Shown piece by piece: positions 33,975 to 43,700 of a DNA stretch of 64,000 nucleotides; position 1 is the first letter of the stretch, and every line of letters starts with the position of its first letter. The translations under genes were made by a program, and so were the position numbers. The stretch is taken from positions 1,646,551 to 1,710,550 of the forward strand of contig NZ_KI912268.1 of NCBI RefSeq assembly GCF_000242615.2. The letters run 5' to 3'. This DNA comes from Holophaga foetida DSM 6591. Its GTDB lineage: Bacteria > Acidobacteriota > Holophagae > Holophagales > Holophagaceae. The notes under the pieces are model-generated. The model did not search any database and was not told where the DNA came from. It saw only the letters and a list, made by a program, of their open reading frames with translations.

Positions 33975-34271
33975 ATGCACAAATACATCCGCATCATGTC
34001 AAACCATCTGTCGAAAAACGTGTCGATCTACCCAACCAGGGAAAGCGCGGAGGCCGCACCCGCGTCCATCCTGCCTCCCATGGTTCTTCATTTCACGGTC
34101 AATGAATTCCTGACCGCAAACCGGATTGGACGGACCAAGTTCTATGAACTCGTCCAGCAAGGCGTCATCCGCCCCATCAAGGTCGGCCGAAGGACCTTGG
34201 TTCCTCGAGTCGAGATGGAGGCGTGGGTCCGGCGACTGGCCAACCCATCATCTTGGCGTTCGGGGCGCTAG
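33975..34271 (+). CDS. Second AlpA-like HTH protein
   Basis: A 98-residue protein with the same HTH_17 fold as its neighbour: FTVNEFLTANRIGRTKFYELVQQGVIRPIKVGRRTLVPRVEMEAWVRRL. The two proteins share the K/R-x-F-Y-x-x-(L/V)-x-x-G-x-I-x-x-I-K-x-G-x-R-T-x-V-P core, so they are probably an old tandem duplication that has diverged outside the domain. ATG 33975 gives 35 extra N-terminal residues; an internal start (ATG at 34080, MVLHFTV) would leave only the domain. The stop is 10 bases before the Rep start, so the two are likely one transcript. Confidence 0.72.
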   Translation: MHKYIRIMSNHLSKNVSIYPTRESAEAAPASILPPMVLHFTVNEFLTANRIGRTKFYELVQQGVIRPIKVGRRTLVPRVEMEAWVRRLANPSSWRSGR

Positions 34272-34281
34272 GGGCCCGGAG

Positions 34282-35154
34282 ATGGCCCAGATTGTCGACT
34301 TCACCCCCCTCGGCTCTGCCGGGGGGGACCCCCGCGACATCCTATTACTTGATATCTTAAGCAACAACTCTGTCGATCTTGAGCTCACCGCCCGACAGGC
34401 CCTCCTCCAATCACGGCGGGGCAAACTGGCGAAAGCGCTGGCCGAGACCGGGGACACACGAGCAGTCCGGAAACTGAGCCGATGCGGCGCCGCAAAGGTC
34501 CGCGTCGAAGGCCCTTTTGGGGCTTACTGGAAACCCAAAGGGTGCCATGCAGCTTACTGCCCGGTCTGCAATGGCCACAAAGCCCAGCGGATCTTTAACC
34601 CCATGAGGCCTGAGGTGCTCAGGATCATGGGAACGCGCGGTTGCGCCCTGCACTTGGTCATCGCCGGCCCAGAGACCAGCGACGCCCTGAGCTTCACACC
34701 ACTGAAAGACCGCCTCCACCACCTCCTCCGCCAAGCGAGGAAGGCCTTAGGTGGGTACCGCTGGAGGACCTACTTCGCTAAGCGCGTGGGCGTTGTGCTC
34801 TGCGCCGAGATCGGCCGAGGCAGCAAAGACCTTGGGCACCCTCACATCCACCTGTTCGCCTGCGCAGCCTCCATCAAGACCATCCAGTCCTTCGCCCTAT
34901 GGCTCAACGAACGCTGGCAGGACCTAGTCCCCCATGCCCTACCCCTCCAGACCGATAAAGTCTCGCGCGTTGGAGCCGGATTCGACTGGGCCAAAAGCCT
35001 CTGGTATGCGCTCAAGGGCACACGCTTAGGCGTTGATTGGGGGCCAGAGCTCCTCTTCGAGGCCGTGTGCGCCCTGAGCTCAGGTTTGCGCCTGGTGACC
35101 ACCCAGGGCCTCCTCAAAGGGAACTGGCTCGGGTCAAAGAGGGAGGCAGCATGA
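34282..35154 (+). CDS. HUH-type replication initiator (Rep) protein
   Basis: The 290-residue protein resembles rolling-circle plasmid Rep proteins. RCGAAKVRVEG, then GCHAAYCPVCNGHKAQR (zinc-like CxxC near the front), and the metal-binding HUH motif in LGHPHIHLFACAAS are visible. A later Tyr/Lys-bearing helix (SLWYALKGTR) could supply the catalytic Tyr and Lys. An HUH Rep on an integrated island suggests that it can replicate or transfer after excision, an inference. ATG 34282 is preceded immediately by GGAG, too close to be ideal, so the true start could be earlier or later. A perfect inverted repeat lies just downstream. Confidence 0.65.
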   Translation: MAQIVDFTPLGSAGGDPRDILLLDILSNNSVDLELTARQALLQSRRGKLAKALAETGDTRAVRKLSRCGAAKVRVEGPFGAYWKPKGCHAAYCPVCNGHKAQRIFNPMRPEVLRIMGTRGCALHLVIAGPETSDALSFTPLKDRLHHLLRQARKALGGYRWRTYFAKRVGVVLCAEIGRGSKDLGHPHIHLFACAASIKTIQSFALWLNERWQDLVPHALPLQTDKVSRVGAGFDWAKSLWYALKGTRLGVDWGPELLFEAVCALSSGLRLVTTQGLLKGNWLGSKREAA

Positions 35155-35194
35155 CGGACTTAACCAAAGGGCATCCCGCCACAGCATGACGCCA

Positions 35195-35229
35195 CCTTAT
35201 TTCAAATTTGGCCCAAAACTGAAATAAGG
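35195..35229. repeat. 10-bp inverted repeat downstream of rep
   Basis: CCTTATTTCA (35195-35204) and TGAAATAAGG (35220-35229) are perfect reverse complements with a 15-base spacer. It may be a terminator for the HTH-rep transcript, a regulator site for the AlbA_2 gene 130 bases on, or part of an origin. Confidence 0.55.
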
Positions 35230-35359
35230 GCGCCCCTTGTTTCAAGGTATGCATTTGGTGTCAGAGCCCAGACCAGGCGCCATTTGCGTCCGCAGGTTAA
35301 TCTGGAGGGCAGCGACTCAGACTGGCTCCCTATTCCGTCCGCCCCCGGAGATCCCCCCC

Positions 35360-36790
35360 ATGACCCTCGATGACCTCAAGGCCCTTGTCGCCTGCGGCGA
35401 ATCGGAGACCTTGGAGTTCAAGGAGACCACCGGCCAGCGGGGAGACGGCGCCAAGGCGGTCTGCGCCATGCTCAACGGCCAGGGCGGCTATGTCCTCTTC
35501 GGTGTGACCGACCGGGGCGAGGTCCGGGGCCAGCAGGTGAGCGCCAAGTCCCAGGAGGACGTGGATAGGGAACTCCGGCGGATCGAGCCCCCGGCCTTTC
35601 CGGCCATCGAAGTGGTGCCCGTCCAGGGGGATCGGAGTGTGCTGGTCCTCCGGGTCTCGGGGAGCAACCAGGGGCCCTACACCTACGACGGCCGTCCCTA
35701 CCTCCGCCAAGGGCCCCAGACCCTGCCCATGCCACGGGCCCGTTACGAGGAACTCCTCCTGGAGCGGCTCCACGGCACCCAGCGGTGGGAGAACCAGGCG
35801 GTCCCCCAGGACGTGGGCATCCAGGATCTGGACCACGAGGAGATCCGCCGGGTCCTCAATGCCGCCGTCCAGCGCGGCCGCATCGAGCAGCCCCTGGAGC
35901 AGGACATCCCTGGCATTCTCCGCGGTTTCGGCCTCATGCGGGACGGAGCCCTCCTCCAGGCGGCCGTGGCCCTCTTCGGCAAGACCGATCAGCTCCAGGC
36001 CCTATACCCCCAGCTCAGCCTCCGCCTGGGCCGCTTCCGGGGCCCGGACCGCTTGGCACCCTTCGAGGACAACCGCCGCTACTGGGGCCATGCCTTCCAA
36101 CTCCTCCAGAGAGCCGAAGGGTTCCTCCTCGACCACACCCCCATCGCCAGCCGCGTCTTGCCCAAGCGCGAGCGGGAGGACCTCCCGGCCTACCTTCCCG
36201 CCGTCACCCGCGAGGCCCTGGCCAATGCCCTGTGCCATCGGGACTATGCCCAGGCCAGCGGCGCGGTCACCCTGGCCATGTATGACGACCGCCTGGAAGT
36301 CACCAATCCTGGCGGGCTCCACTTCGGCCTGACCCCGGAAGCCCTGGCGGCCCCCCATGAGTCCCGACCGTGGAATCCCATCATCGCCAGCGTCTTCTAC
36401 CGCGCCGGGATCATCGAGAGTTGGGGATCAGGGACCACCCGCATGATCGAGGCCTGCAAGGCGGCGGGCCGGCCCTTGCCCACCTGGGAGGCCCTGCCCG
36501 ATGGCCTGGCTTTCACCTTGAGGGCCCCAGCCCCCTATGCCACCCCGGAAGTCACCCCGGAAGCTACCCCGGAAGCCTCCCCGGAAGTCCGAGCCCTATT
36601 GATCCATTGCCAAGTCGCTCGGAGCCGGAAAGAGCTCCAGGCTCTGCTCGGCCTCAAGGATCCCGACCACTTCCGCCTCGCCTACCTCCAACCCGCCCTG
36701 GAGGCCGGCCTCATCGAAATGACCCTGCCGGACAAGCCCAAGAGCCCCGCACAGAAATACCGGGCAACGGGGAAGGCTAACCAGAGCTGA
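35360..36790 (+). CDS. AlbA_2/Schlafen-type ATP-binding regulator
   Basis: The 476-residue protein starts with an AlbA_2 (Schlafen) domain (ESETLEFKETTGQRGDGAKAV, AMLNGQGGYVLFGVTDRG, then Y-x-R-x-G segment YLRQGPQTLPM). The C-terminal half contains a GHKL-like ATP-binding domain (TREALANALCHRDYA, LEVTNPGGLHFG, IIESWGSGTTRMIE). It ends with a short winged-helix region. Between these is a tandem TPE-repeat (TPEVTPEATPEASPE) made by four near-identical 12-base DNA units. Such proteins are common on islands, act as transcription regulators or nucleases, and some belong to anti-phage systems. ATG 35360 follows a purine-rich leader. It stands alone before a convergent XRE gene. Confidence 0.8.
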   Translation: MTLDDLKALVACGESETLEFKETTGQRGDGAKAVCAMLNGQGGYVLFGVTDRGEVRGQQVSAKSQEDVDRELRRIEPPAFPAIEVVPVQGDRSVLVLRVSGSNQGPYTYDGRPYLRQGPQTLPMPRARYEELLLERLHGTQRWENQAVPQDVGIQDLDHEEIRRVLNAAVQRGRIEQPLEQDIPGILRGFGLMRDGALLQAAVALFGKTDQLQALYPQLSLRLGRFRGPDRLAPFEDNRRYWGHAFQLLQRAEGFLLDHTPIASRVLPKREREDLPAYLPAVTREALANALCHRDYAQASGAVTLAMYDDRLEVTNPGGLHFGLTPEALAAPHESRPWNPIIASVFYRAGIIESWGSGTTRMIEACKAAGRPLPTWEALPDGLAFTLRAPAPYATPEVTPEATPEASPEVRALLIHCQVARSRKELQALLGLKDPDHFRLAYLQPALEAGLIEMTLPDKPKSPAQKYRATGKANQS

Positions 36791-36836
36791 AGCAGGGGAA
36801 TGGAGCAGGCTTGCCTCGAGGGCCGCGCTTTGCCAA

Positions 36837-36877
36837 GCAAATGCTGTAGCAATTGCTAAAGCATTTGCATATGCAAA
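36837..36877. repeat. Cluster of nested AT-rich palindromes
   Basis: GCAAATGC (36837-36844) pairs with GCATTTGC (36861-36868). Inside sits TAGCAATTGCTA (36847-36858), and TTTGCATATGCAAA (36864-36877) overlaps the right arm. It lies between the convergent AlbA_2 and XRE genes and could terminate both or bind a regulator. Confidence 0.6.
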
Positions 36878-36899
36878 ACACCAGCAGACCCGAGGCGTC

Positions 36900-37340
36900 C
36901 TAGCCCACGACCACCCAGACGGGCCGACCGTCCTGCACGGCCTCCTGGATGCACCGGGCCGCCTCTGGGGCGGTCACGCCCTCCACATTGCCCCCGGCGG
37001 GGACCCAGATCACCTCAACGCCATCAGGCAGGGGAGGCAGTCCGTAAGGCGTGGATGTCTCGCAGGCCCGGTAGGGGAGGCCCGCCAGGTCATAGCCTTC
37101 GCCGGTCTCGAGGGTGTGCTGGCTAAGGCCAAGGACTTCCACCAGGAGGGGCCAGGCACTCTCCCGGGGCTGGGTCACGTCCTTCTCCCAGGCTGAGACC
37201 GCTGCCTGTCCCACGCCGAGGCGCAGACCAAGGGACCGCTGGGTGAAGCCCAGGCGTTCCCGGGCAGCCCATATCCGCTGGCCCGGAGTCTGGGGATTCT
37301 TTGGAGCTCGGCGACGGGGAGGACGGGTCTGGGGCTTCAT
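36900..37340 (-). CDS. XRE-family controller of the R-M system
   Basis: A 146-residue protein with an N-terminal basic arm and a helix-turn-helix of the XRE/Cro kind at about residues 21-75 (GQRIWAARERLGFTQRSLGLRLGVGQAAVSAWEKDVTQPRES). The C-terminal ~70 residues are acidic and unlike known domains. It is divergent from the Type III methyltransferase gene, and the 179-base intergenic region carries two copies of the same operator, one 13 bases upstream of this ATG and one directly before the methyltransferase ATG. This is the layout of a controller (C) protein that times methylation and restriction and represses itself. The role is inferred from the arrangement. Confidence 0.8.
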   Translation of the reverse strand: MKPQTRPPRRRAPKNPQTPGQRIWAARERLGFTQRSLGLRLGVGQAAVSAWEKDVTQPRESAWPLLVEVLGLSQHTLETGEGYDLAGLPYRACETSTPYGLPPLPDGVEVIWVPAGGNVEGVTAPEAARCIQEAVQDGRPVWVVVG

Positions 37341-37352
37341 GACGCCACCCTC

Positions 37353-37377
37353 CCAACACGTTCTGATTGTGTTGGGA
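37353..37377. promoter_or_regulatory. Operator O1 (XRE self-regulation)
   Basis: CCCAACAC (37353-37360) and GTGTTGGG (37370-37377) form an inverted repeat with a 9-base spacer, 13 bases upstream of the XRE start. The same half-sites and spacing recur at O2. Confidence 0.72.
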
Positions 37378-37489
37378 TCCTTCCACCCTCCGCCCGTCGG
37401 AGGACGGAGCGAGAAGGACGGCCAAGCGGCATGGAGAGAGTTTACCCAAGACCCAAGGTTCTATCTGGGCAAGAATTGCGGCACACTAG

Positions 37490-37512
37490 CCAACACAAAC
37501 AAATTGTGTTGG
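37490..37512. promoter_or_regulatory. Operator O2 (methyltransferase promoter)
   Basis: CCAACAC (37490-37496) and GTGTTGG (37506-37512), spacer 9 bases, ending 7 bases before the methyltransferase ATG. It matches O1 in half-site and spacing, so both are probably bound by the XRE protein. Its overlap with the ribosome-site region suggests repression of the R-M operon. Confidence 0.72.
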
Positions 37513-37519
37513 AGTCGGC

Positions 37520-40500
37520 ATGTCGGATCAGGATTTCACCCTGCAAGCCCCGCCCGTGGAGTTGCCCAAGCCCAAGCGTGGACGCCCCAAAGGGACCGGA
37601 AAGAAGGCCCCCGACACCGACCAGGCCACAGCGCCGGAACTGGAGCTCTCCACGGAGCAGAGCGTCAACTACCTGCACTTGGCCAAGCGGCTGAACAACC
37701 CACCAGCGGGACTAGCGGCCGAGGGCCGGGCCGCGGAGCCGGCCCGCAGCGCCTACGCCTACAATCCCCACCGCCCGCCAACCTTGCGCTTCGACGGCAC
37801 AGGGAAGGCCGACCGGGCGGCGGAGCTGGCCTCCCTGGCCACCCAGCGGGCATTGAGTCCCTCAGAGGCCGAAGAGCTGCGGGCCCTCCTGGCGGTCCAC
37901 GAGCCCTGGATCGAGTGGGCGGGCAAGCGGGAGGCCCAGGGCTTCGAGGTGGACCCCGTAGCCCTCCACATCCACGAGCGGGTGAGCACCCAGGCCATCC
38001 TCCGGGCCGTCCAGCGCCAGGACCTGCCCCGGGGCCTCTTCGCGGACCCGGCCCTGGACCCCGCCAAGGAACTCCAGTTCTACCGATACCCCGTGGACTG
38101 GGCCAACCGCCTGATCCTGGGCGACAGCCTCCAGGTCATGGCCTCCCTGGCCCGCCGCGAGAACCTGGCCGGCCAGGTCCAGATGATCTACATCGACCCG
38201 CCCTACGGCATCAAATTCGCCAGTAACTTCCAGCCCGAGGTGGGCAAGCGGGACGTGAAGGACAAGGACAGCGACCTGACCCGCGAGCCCGAGATGGTGC
38301 GGGCCTACCGCGACACCTGGACCCTGGGGGTTCACTCCTACCTGGCCTACCTGCGGGACCGCCTGATCATGGCGCGGGAGCTATTGGCAGATAGCGGGAG
38401 CGTCTTTGTCCAGATCAGCGACGAGAACCTGCATAGGGTGAGGATGATAATTGATGAAATTTTTGGTGCAGATAACGCTTGTGGTTTGATCGCCTTTAGG
38501 ACTACCGGAGGGCAAAGCTCATCCCTACTTTCCACTTCAACGGATTTCCTTATCTGGTATTCGAAAGACAGAGATAAGGCAAAAAATAAATTCAAAAATC
38601 CAACGGTCATGAAGCAGGGTGGATCAGATGGATCTGGTCAATACTCCTTGCTTGAGCCACGCGATGGCACAGCCCATTTCAGGTCAATGGGCAATGATGA
38701 ATTCGAAGGAGATGAAACAATCCCAGAAGGTTGGAATGTTTTTGCTCACGACACTTTATACTCTCAGGGGGCCCCTTCCAACCAAGACGAGATGAAATTT
38801 AACTGCTTTGGAAGGACATTTGAATGTCCACCAAACACACATTGGAAGCCAGGCGGTAAGGGCCCTGGGATGTTAAGGCTGGCGAATTCAGGTCGTTTTA
38901 TGCCCATAGGAAACACCCTTAGATACAAAAGATATTTAAATGATTACCCCGTTTATCTTATGGACAATGTATGGAATGACACCGCCATCAGCGGATTTGC
39001 AAGAAAAAAAGCCTATGTTGTAGAAACCAGCACCAAAGTCATCGAACGTTGCATCCTCATGACCACCGATCCCGGTGATCTCGTCTTGGATCCCACCTGT
39101 GGTTCCGGCACCACGGCCTATGTGGCCGAGCAGTGGGGGCGCCGCTGGATCACCTGCGACACCAGCCGCGTGGCCCTTTCCCTGGCCCGCCAGCGCCTTA
39201 TGACGGCCAAATTCGATTACTACGCCCTTCGCCCCCTCAACGAGGAGGATCTGCTCCGCAACCACGAGGGGGCCTGGCTCAAGGACCCGGCCTTGGGCGA
39301 GCCCCGGACCCTGGACTGCAAGAGCGTCCCCCATGTCACCTTGCGAAGCATCGCCCAGAACGCAGATCTGGACCCCATCTTCGCCAAGCACGAGCCCATC
39401 CTGGCCGAGGCCCTGGAGCGCTGCAACGCGGCCCTGGCCTCCGTCTCCCCTGATCTGCGCGACACCCTTCGAGCCAAGCTGGCCGCGAAAGAACGCGCCG
39501 AAGGCAAGCGGGCGGTGACTGAGGCGGACCGCCGCCGCTGGCTCTTCCCGCCGGAGATGCGGGACCGCAGCACTGAGGCCAAGAAGCGGGCCACCGTGGA
39601 CCTGGAGAGTCCCGTCTGGTTCGACTGGGAGGTGCCCTACGATACCGACCCGGACTGGCCCCAGGCGCTCCAGGAGGCCGTGGAGGCCTACCGCCTGGCC
39701 TGGCGGACTAAGATGGATGAGGTCAACGCCTGCATCGACGCCAACGCGGCCCAGGAGGAGCTGGTGGACCAGCCCCGCAAGGTCTCCGGCATCACGCGGG
39801 TGGCGGGCCCCTTCACCGTGGAGTCCGTCCTCCCGGCTCTGGAGAGCCTGGAATTGGAGACGCCCATCGAGGGCACCGAGGGCGAGCTCCCAGCCTTCGA
39901 TCCCTTGGAGGCCCCCCAGAACGCCGAGGCGTACCAGGAGCAGATCCTGGGCTGGCTCCGCCAGTACGGCGCCGACTTCCTGGGCAACCAGCGCCAGACC
40001 TTCCATCGCCTCGAGCCCCTCACCGGCAGCATGGTGCTCCATGGCCAGGGTGCCTGGGGCGAGCCGGAGCGCCGGGTGGCCGTGAGCATCGGGCCCCGCG
40101 TGGGCAACGTCACCGAGTTCCAGGTGGCCCAGGCCCTACGCCAGGCCTACCAGCGGGGCTTCGAGGAGCTGGTCTTCGTGGGCTTCGGCTTCGATGCCGT
40201 GGCCCAGGGGGCCATCCAGGCCCACGCGGAGGACGGAGGCTCGGTCCGCACCCACCTCCTGCTCATCCGCCCGGATGTGGCCATGTCGGGCCTCCTTAAA
40301 GAGGGGCCCGGAGCCCAGCTCTTCACGGCCATGGGCCTGCCCCGGACCCGCCTGGAGCCCCTCAAGGACGGGGAGTTCCGGGTCCACATGGAGGGCGTGG
40401 ACATCTACAACCCCGTGGACCACAGCCTGGTGGACACCGGCGCCGACAAGGTGGCCGCCTGGTTCCTGGACCAGGACTACGATGGCCGGGCCTTCTGCAT

Positions 40501-40708
40501 CACCCAGGCCTTCTTCCCCGACCGCACGGCCTGGGAGAAGCTGGCCAAGTCTCTCAAGCACGCCGATGCCGAGCGATTCAAGGCCTTCGCGGGCACCACC
40601 AGCCTTCCCTTCGCCCCCGGCCGCTACCGCCGCTGCGCCATCAAGGTCATCGACCCCCGGGGCAACGAGGTCATGACGACCCACAGCCTGGTCGGCAGGG
40701 AGGCCTGA
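37520..40708 (+). CDS. Type III DNA methyltransferase (Mod subunit)
   Basis: A 1,062-residue site-specific N6-adenine or N4-cytosine methyltransferase. Motif IV is DPPYG at residue 226 and the SAM-binding motif LDPTCGSGTT is at about 523-532, i.e. motif IV comes first, the beta class used by Type III systems. The target-recognition domain lies between them. The C-terminal 380 residues look Mod-specific and contain the Y-Q-R-G-F-E-E-L-V-F-V-G-F-G segment. DNA at about 38435-39060 is strikingly AT-richer than the rest of the gene and matches the recognition domain. O2 sits directly before the ATG. The restriction subunit starts 1 base after the stop, so both belong to one transcript. Confidence 0.9.
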   Translation: MSDQDFTLQAPPVELPKPKRGRPKGTGKKAPDTDQATAPELELSTEQSVNYLHLAKRLNNPPAGLAAEGRAAEPARSAYAYNPHRPPTLRFDGTGKADRAAELASLATQRALSPSEAEELRALLAVHEPWIEWAGKREAQGFEVDPVALHIHERVSTQAILRAVQRQDLPRGLFADPALDPAKELQFYRYPVDWANRLILGDSLQVMASLARRENLAGQVQMIYIDPPYGIKFASNFQPEVGKRDVKDKDSDLTREPEMVRAYRDTWTLGVHSYLAYLRDRLIMARELLADSGSVFVQISDENLHRVRMIIDEIFGADNACGLIAFRTTGGQSSSLLSTSTDFLIWYSKDRDKAKNKFKNPTVMKQGGSDGSGQYSLLEPRDGTAHFRSMGNDEFEGDETIPEGWNVFAHDTLYSQGAPSNQDEMKFNCFGRTFECPPNTHWKPGGKGPGMLRLANSGRFMPIGNTLRYKRYLNDYPVYLMDNVWNDTAISGFARKKAYVVETSTKVIERCILMTTDPGDLVLDPTCGSGTTAYVAEQWGRRWITCDTSRVALSLARQRLMTAKFDYYALRPLNEEDLLRNHEGAWLKDPALGEPRTLDCKSVPHVTLRSIAQNADLDPIFAKHEPILAEALERCNAALASVSPDLRDTLRAKLAAKERAEGKRAVTEADRRRWLFPPEMRDRSTEAKKRATVDLESPVWFDWEVPYDTDPDWPQALQEAVEAYRLAWRTKMDEVNACIDANAAQEELVDQPRKVSGITRVAGPFTVESVLPALESLELETPIEGTEGELPAFDPLEAPQNAEAYQEQILGWLRQYGADFLGNQRQTFHRLEPLTGSMVLHGQGAWGEPERRVAVSIGPRVGNVTEFQVAQALRQAYQRGFEELVFVGFGFDAVAQGAIQAHAEDGGSVRTHLLLIRPDVAMSGLLKEGPGAQLFTAMGLPRTRLEPLKDGEFRVHMEGVDIYNPVDHSLVDTGADKVAAWFLDQDYDGRAFCITQAFFPDRTAWEKLAKSLKHADAERFKAFAGTTSLPFAPGRYRRCAIKVIDPRGNEVMTTHSLVGREA

Positions 40709-40709
40709 G

Positions 40710-43700
40710 ATGGCCGAGGAGCTCCAGATCCCCATCCAGCCAGTGCCCCAGCCCATCCTCTGCTCGCCCTTCGCAGAGCCGGACCGACACTGGGCCTATG
40801 ACCGGGGCAGCCACAAGCACCTTCAGGCCGAAGGCCGCCGTCCCAGCCGCTACTGGCACCAGGGCAATGCCACGGGCAGCCGCCAGCGGAGCATCTTCAT
40901 GGAGGAGGACGAGGACGACCTCCCTCTGGTGAACATGCTCCGGGCCAACGTGGGGGATTGGCGCCGCAACGGCTACCCCCATGTAACCGCCGTAACCCGC
41001 CAGCTCCTGCTCCATTGGAGCCGGGAGGATCGCATCCGCCGGCTGTTCTTCTGCCAGCGGGAGGCCGTGGAGACCATCATCTACCTGACCGAGGTCATGG
41101 AGCCGGGGCACAAGGTCCGTCATCCCCAGGATGCCCAGGGCCGGCCCCTCCAGCAGACCCCCTGGCTACGCTCCGATGACTTCCAGGCCATGCTCCGGGG
41201 CGAAATGCCCCGCTATGCCAACGAGTGGATGACCGTGCCGCCGTCCATCCTCGATCGACCCAACGAACCAGACCTGCCCGCCCTGCGCCGCTACGGCTGC
41301 AAGATGGCCACCGGCAGCGGCAAGACCGTGGTCATGGCCATGCTCATAGCTTGGACCCTCTGCAACCGGGCCCGGGCCCCCCGGAGCGAGCGCTTCCCCG
41401 GTGCCGTCTTCGTGGCCTGCCCCAACCTGACGATCAAGGATCGCCTCCAGGTCCTCCGGCCCGACCGGGCGGACAACTACTATCAGAAGTTCGATATCGT
41501 GCCCTCAGCCCTGATGCCGGAGCTCCGCAAGGGCAAGGTCAAGCTCGACAACTGGCACCAGCTCGCCTTGGAGAGCGCCAGCGTCGAGGGTGGCGCCTCC
41601 TATCGTGTGGTGGACAAGGGCGAGGAGGATGCCGACAGTTTCGCCCGCCGCTTCCTGGGGGAGCTCCATGGCCGGGGTCCCATCCTGGTCCTGAACGACG
41701 AGGCCCACCACGCATACCGCCCCGCTCCCCAACTGGATGGCACGCCTCTGAGCGCCGAGGAGAAGGCGGACCTGGAGGAGGCCACCCAGTGGGTGAAGGG
41801 CCTGGATCGCCTCAACCAGTCGGTGGGCGTGCGATTCTGTGTGGACCTCTCAGCCACACCCTTCTATCTCAAGGGCTCGGGCCATATCGAAGGCTCGCCC
41901 TTCCCCTGGCTGGTCTCGGACTTCGGCTTGGTGGACGCCATCGAGAGCGGCATCACCAAGATCCCCCGCCTCCCGGTGGCCGACAACACCGGCGATTCCG
42001 CGGAGAACGGTAAACCGGACCCCAAATATTTCCGCCTCTGGGAGCGCATCAAGGAGAGCCTCAAACCCGGAGAGAAGCTCTCCGGCGGCAAGCCCAAGCC
42101 CGAGGTGGTGTGGCGCGAGGCGGAAGGCGCCCTCAAGACCTTGGCGGACCAGTGGCATGAGCGCTTTGGGCTGTTCGAGGGCGCTACTCCCGGCCAGGAG
42201 AAGGTCCCGCCGGTACTCATTGTGGTCTGTGACAACACCGACATCGCCCAGCTCTTCTTCGAGCGAATCAGCGGCGAGACCGAGTTCCAGGCGGCCGAGC
42301 CCGACGAGGACGACGAGGCCCCCAAGCGGAACAAAAAGAAACGGAGCGTGGCCTACGGCCCTAGCGCCCTGGCTCCGGCCTTCGCCAATACCGCCGAACG
42401 CCGCGTGACCATCCGGATCGATTCGAAGCTCCTGGGCGAGGCCGAATCATCCACCGGGGGCGGCAGAAAGGAGGCGGCCGAGGAGCTCCGGCGCATCGTC
42501 TCCACCGTGGGCGTCAAGGGCGAACCTGGTGAGCATGTCCGGTGCGTCGTCAGCGTCCAGATGCTGAGCGAGGGCTGGGACGCCAACACCGTGACCAACA
42601 TCCTGGGCCTGCGGGCCTTCGGGAGCCAACTCCTTTGCGAACAGGTCGTGGGCCGGGGCCTGCGACGCATGGACTACGAGCCCTACCGGGACGAGCAGGG
42701 GCGTCTGATGCTCCACGAGGAATACGTGGATGTCTATGGCGTGCCCTTCTCCGTGATCCCCTTCAAGGGAAGGCCCACCAACAAGCCCAACGTAGACGAC
42801 AAACCCCGGAACCACGTCAAGGCCGATCCTGGCCGAGAGAAAGCCTTTGAGATCCAATTCCCCAACGTCGAAGGCTACGCCTTCGCCCTCCAGCGGAACC
42901 TCATCAAGGCCGATGTGGGGGCCATGGAGCCCTTGAGCCTGGAGCCCATGGAGGAACCCACGGCGGTCTTCGTGGCGCCCCAGGTGGGCTACTCCGAGGG
43001 CACCCCCGGCGGCTACGGCCAGTTCCCCACCGAAAAGCAGGACCGGAAACACTACTACGAGACCACCCACCTCCAGACCTTGGAGTTCGAGCTCTCGCGG
43101 CGCATTGTCTGGAGCCTCCTGGAGGGCATGGGCGATAAGCGCGTCACCAAACAGACCCAGGGGCGCCAGCAGCTTTTCCCCCAGGTCCTGCGCCTGGTCA
43201 AGCAATACACCACCACCAAAGTGGACTGGAACGGGTGCGCGAAGGCGGAGCTGGGCCTGGACAAATACATGACGCGCCTTACGGAGCGATTCCTGGCCGC
43301 CATCGAGCCGGACGAGCATCAGGGCGAGGATGCCCTGGTGCCTATCCTCAACCGATTCCAGCCCCGGGGCACCACCGCACGGGTGGATTTCAAGACCACC
43401 AAACCCTGCCATCCCACCGAGGCCAGCCACATTGACCAGGTGGCCCTGGACACCAAGCAATGGGAGCAGAGCGCCTCGTTCACCCTGGAGGCGGCCGCCA
43501 AGGACGGCATCATCCATTGCTACGCCCGCAACGAGCGACTGGAGTTCAATATCCCCTACGAGTACGAGGGGCAGCCCCACAGCTACCAGCCGGACTTCCT
43601 CGTGCAGTTCGAGGCATCCCCACGGCACACCCTGATCCTGGAGATCAAGGGCCTGGAGGACGACCGGGACCGCGCCAAGCATGAGGCAGCCCACCAGTGG

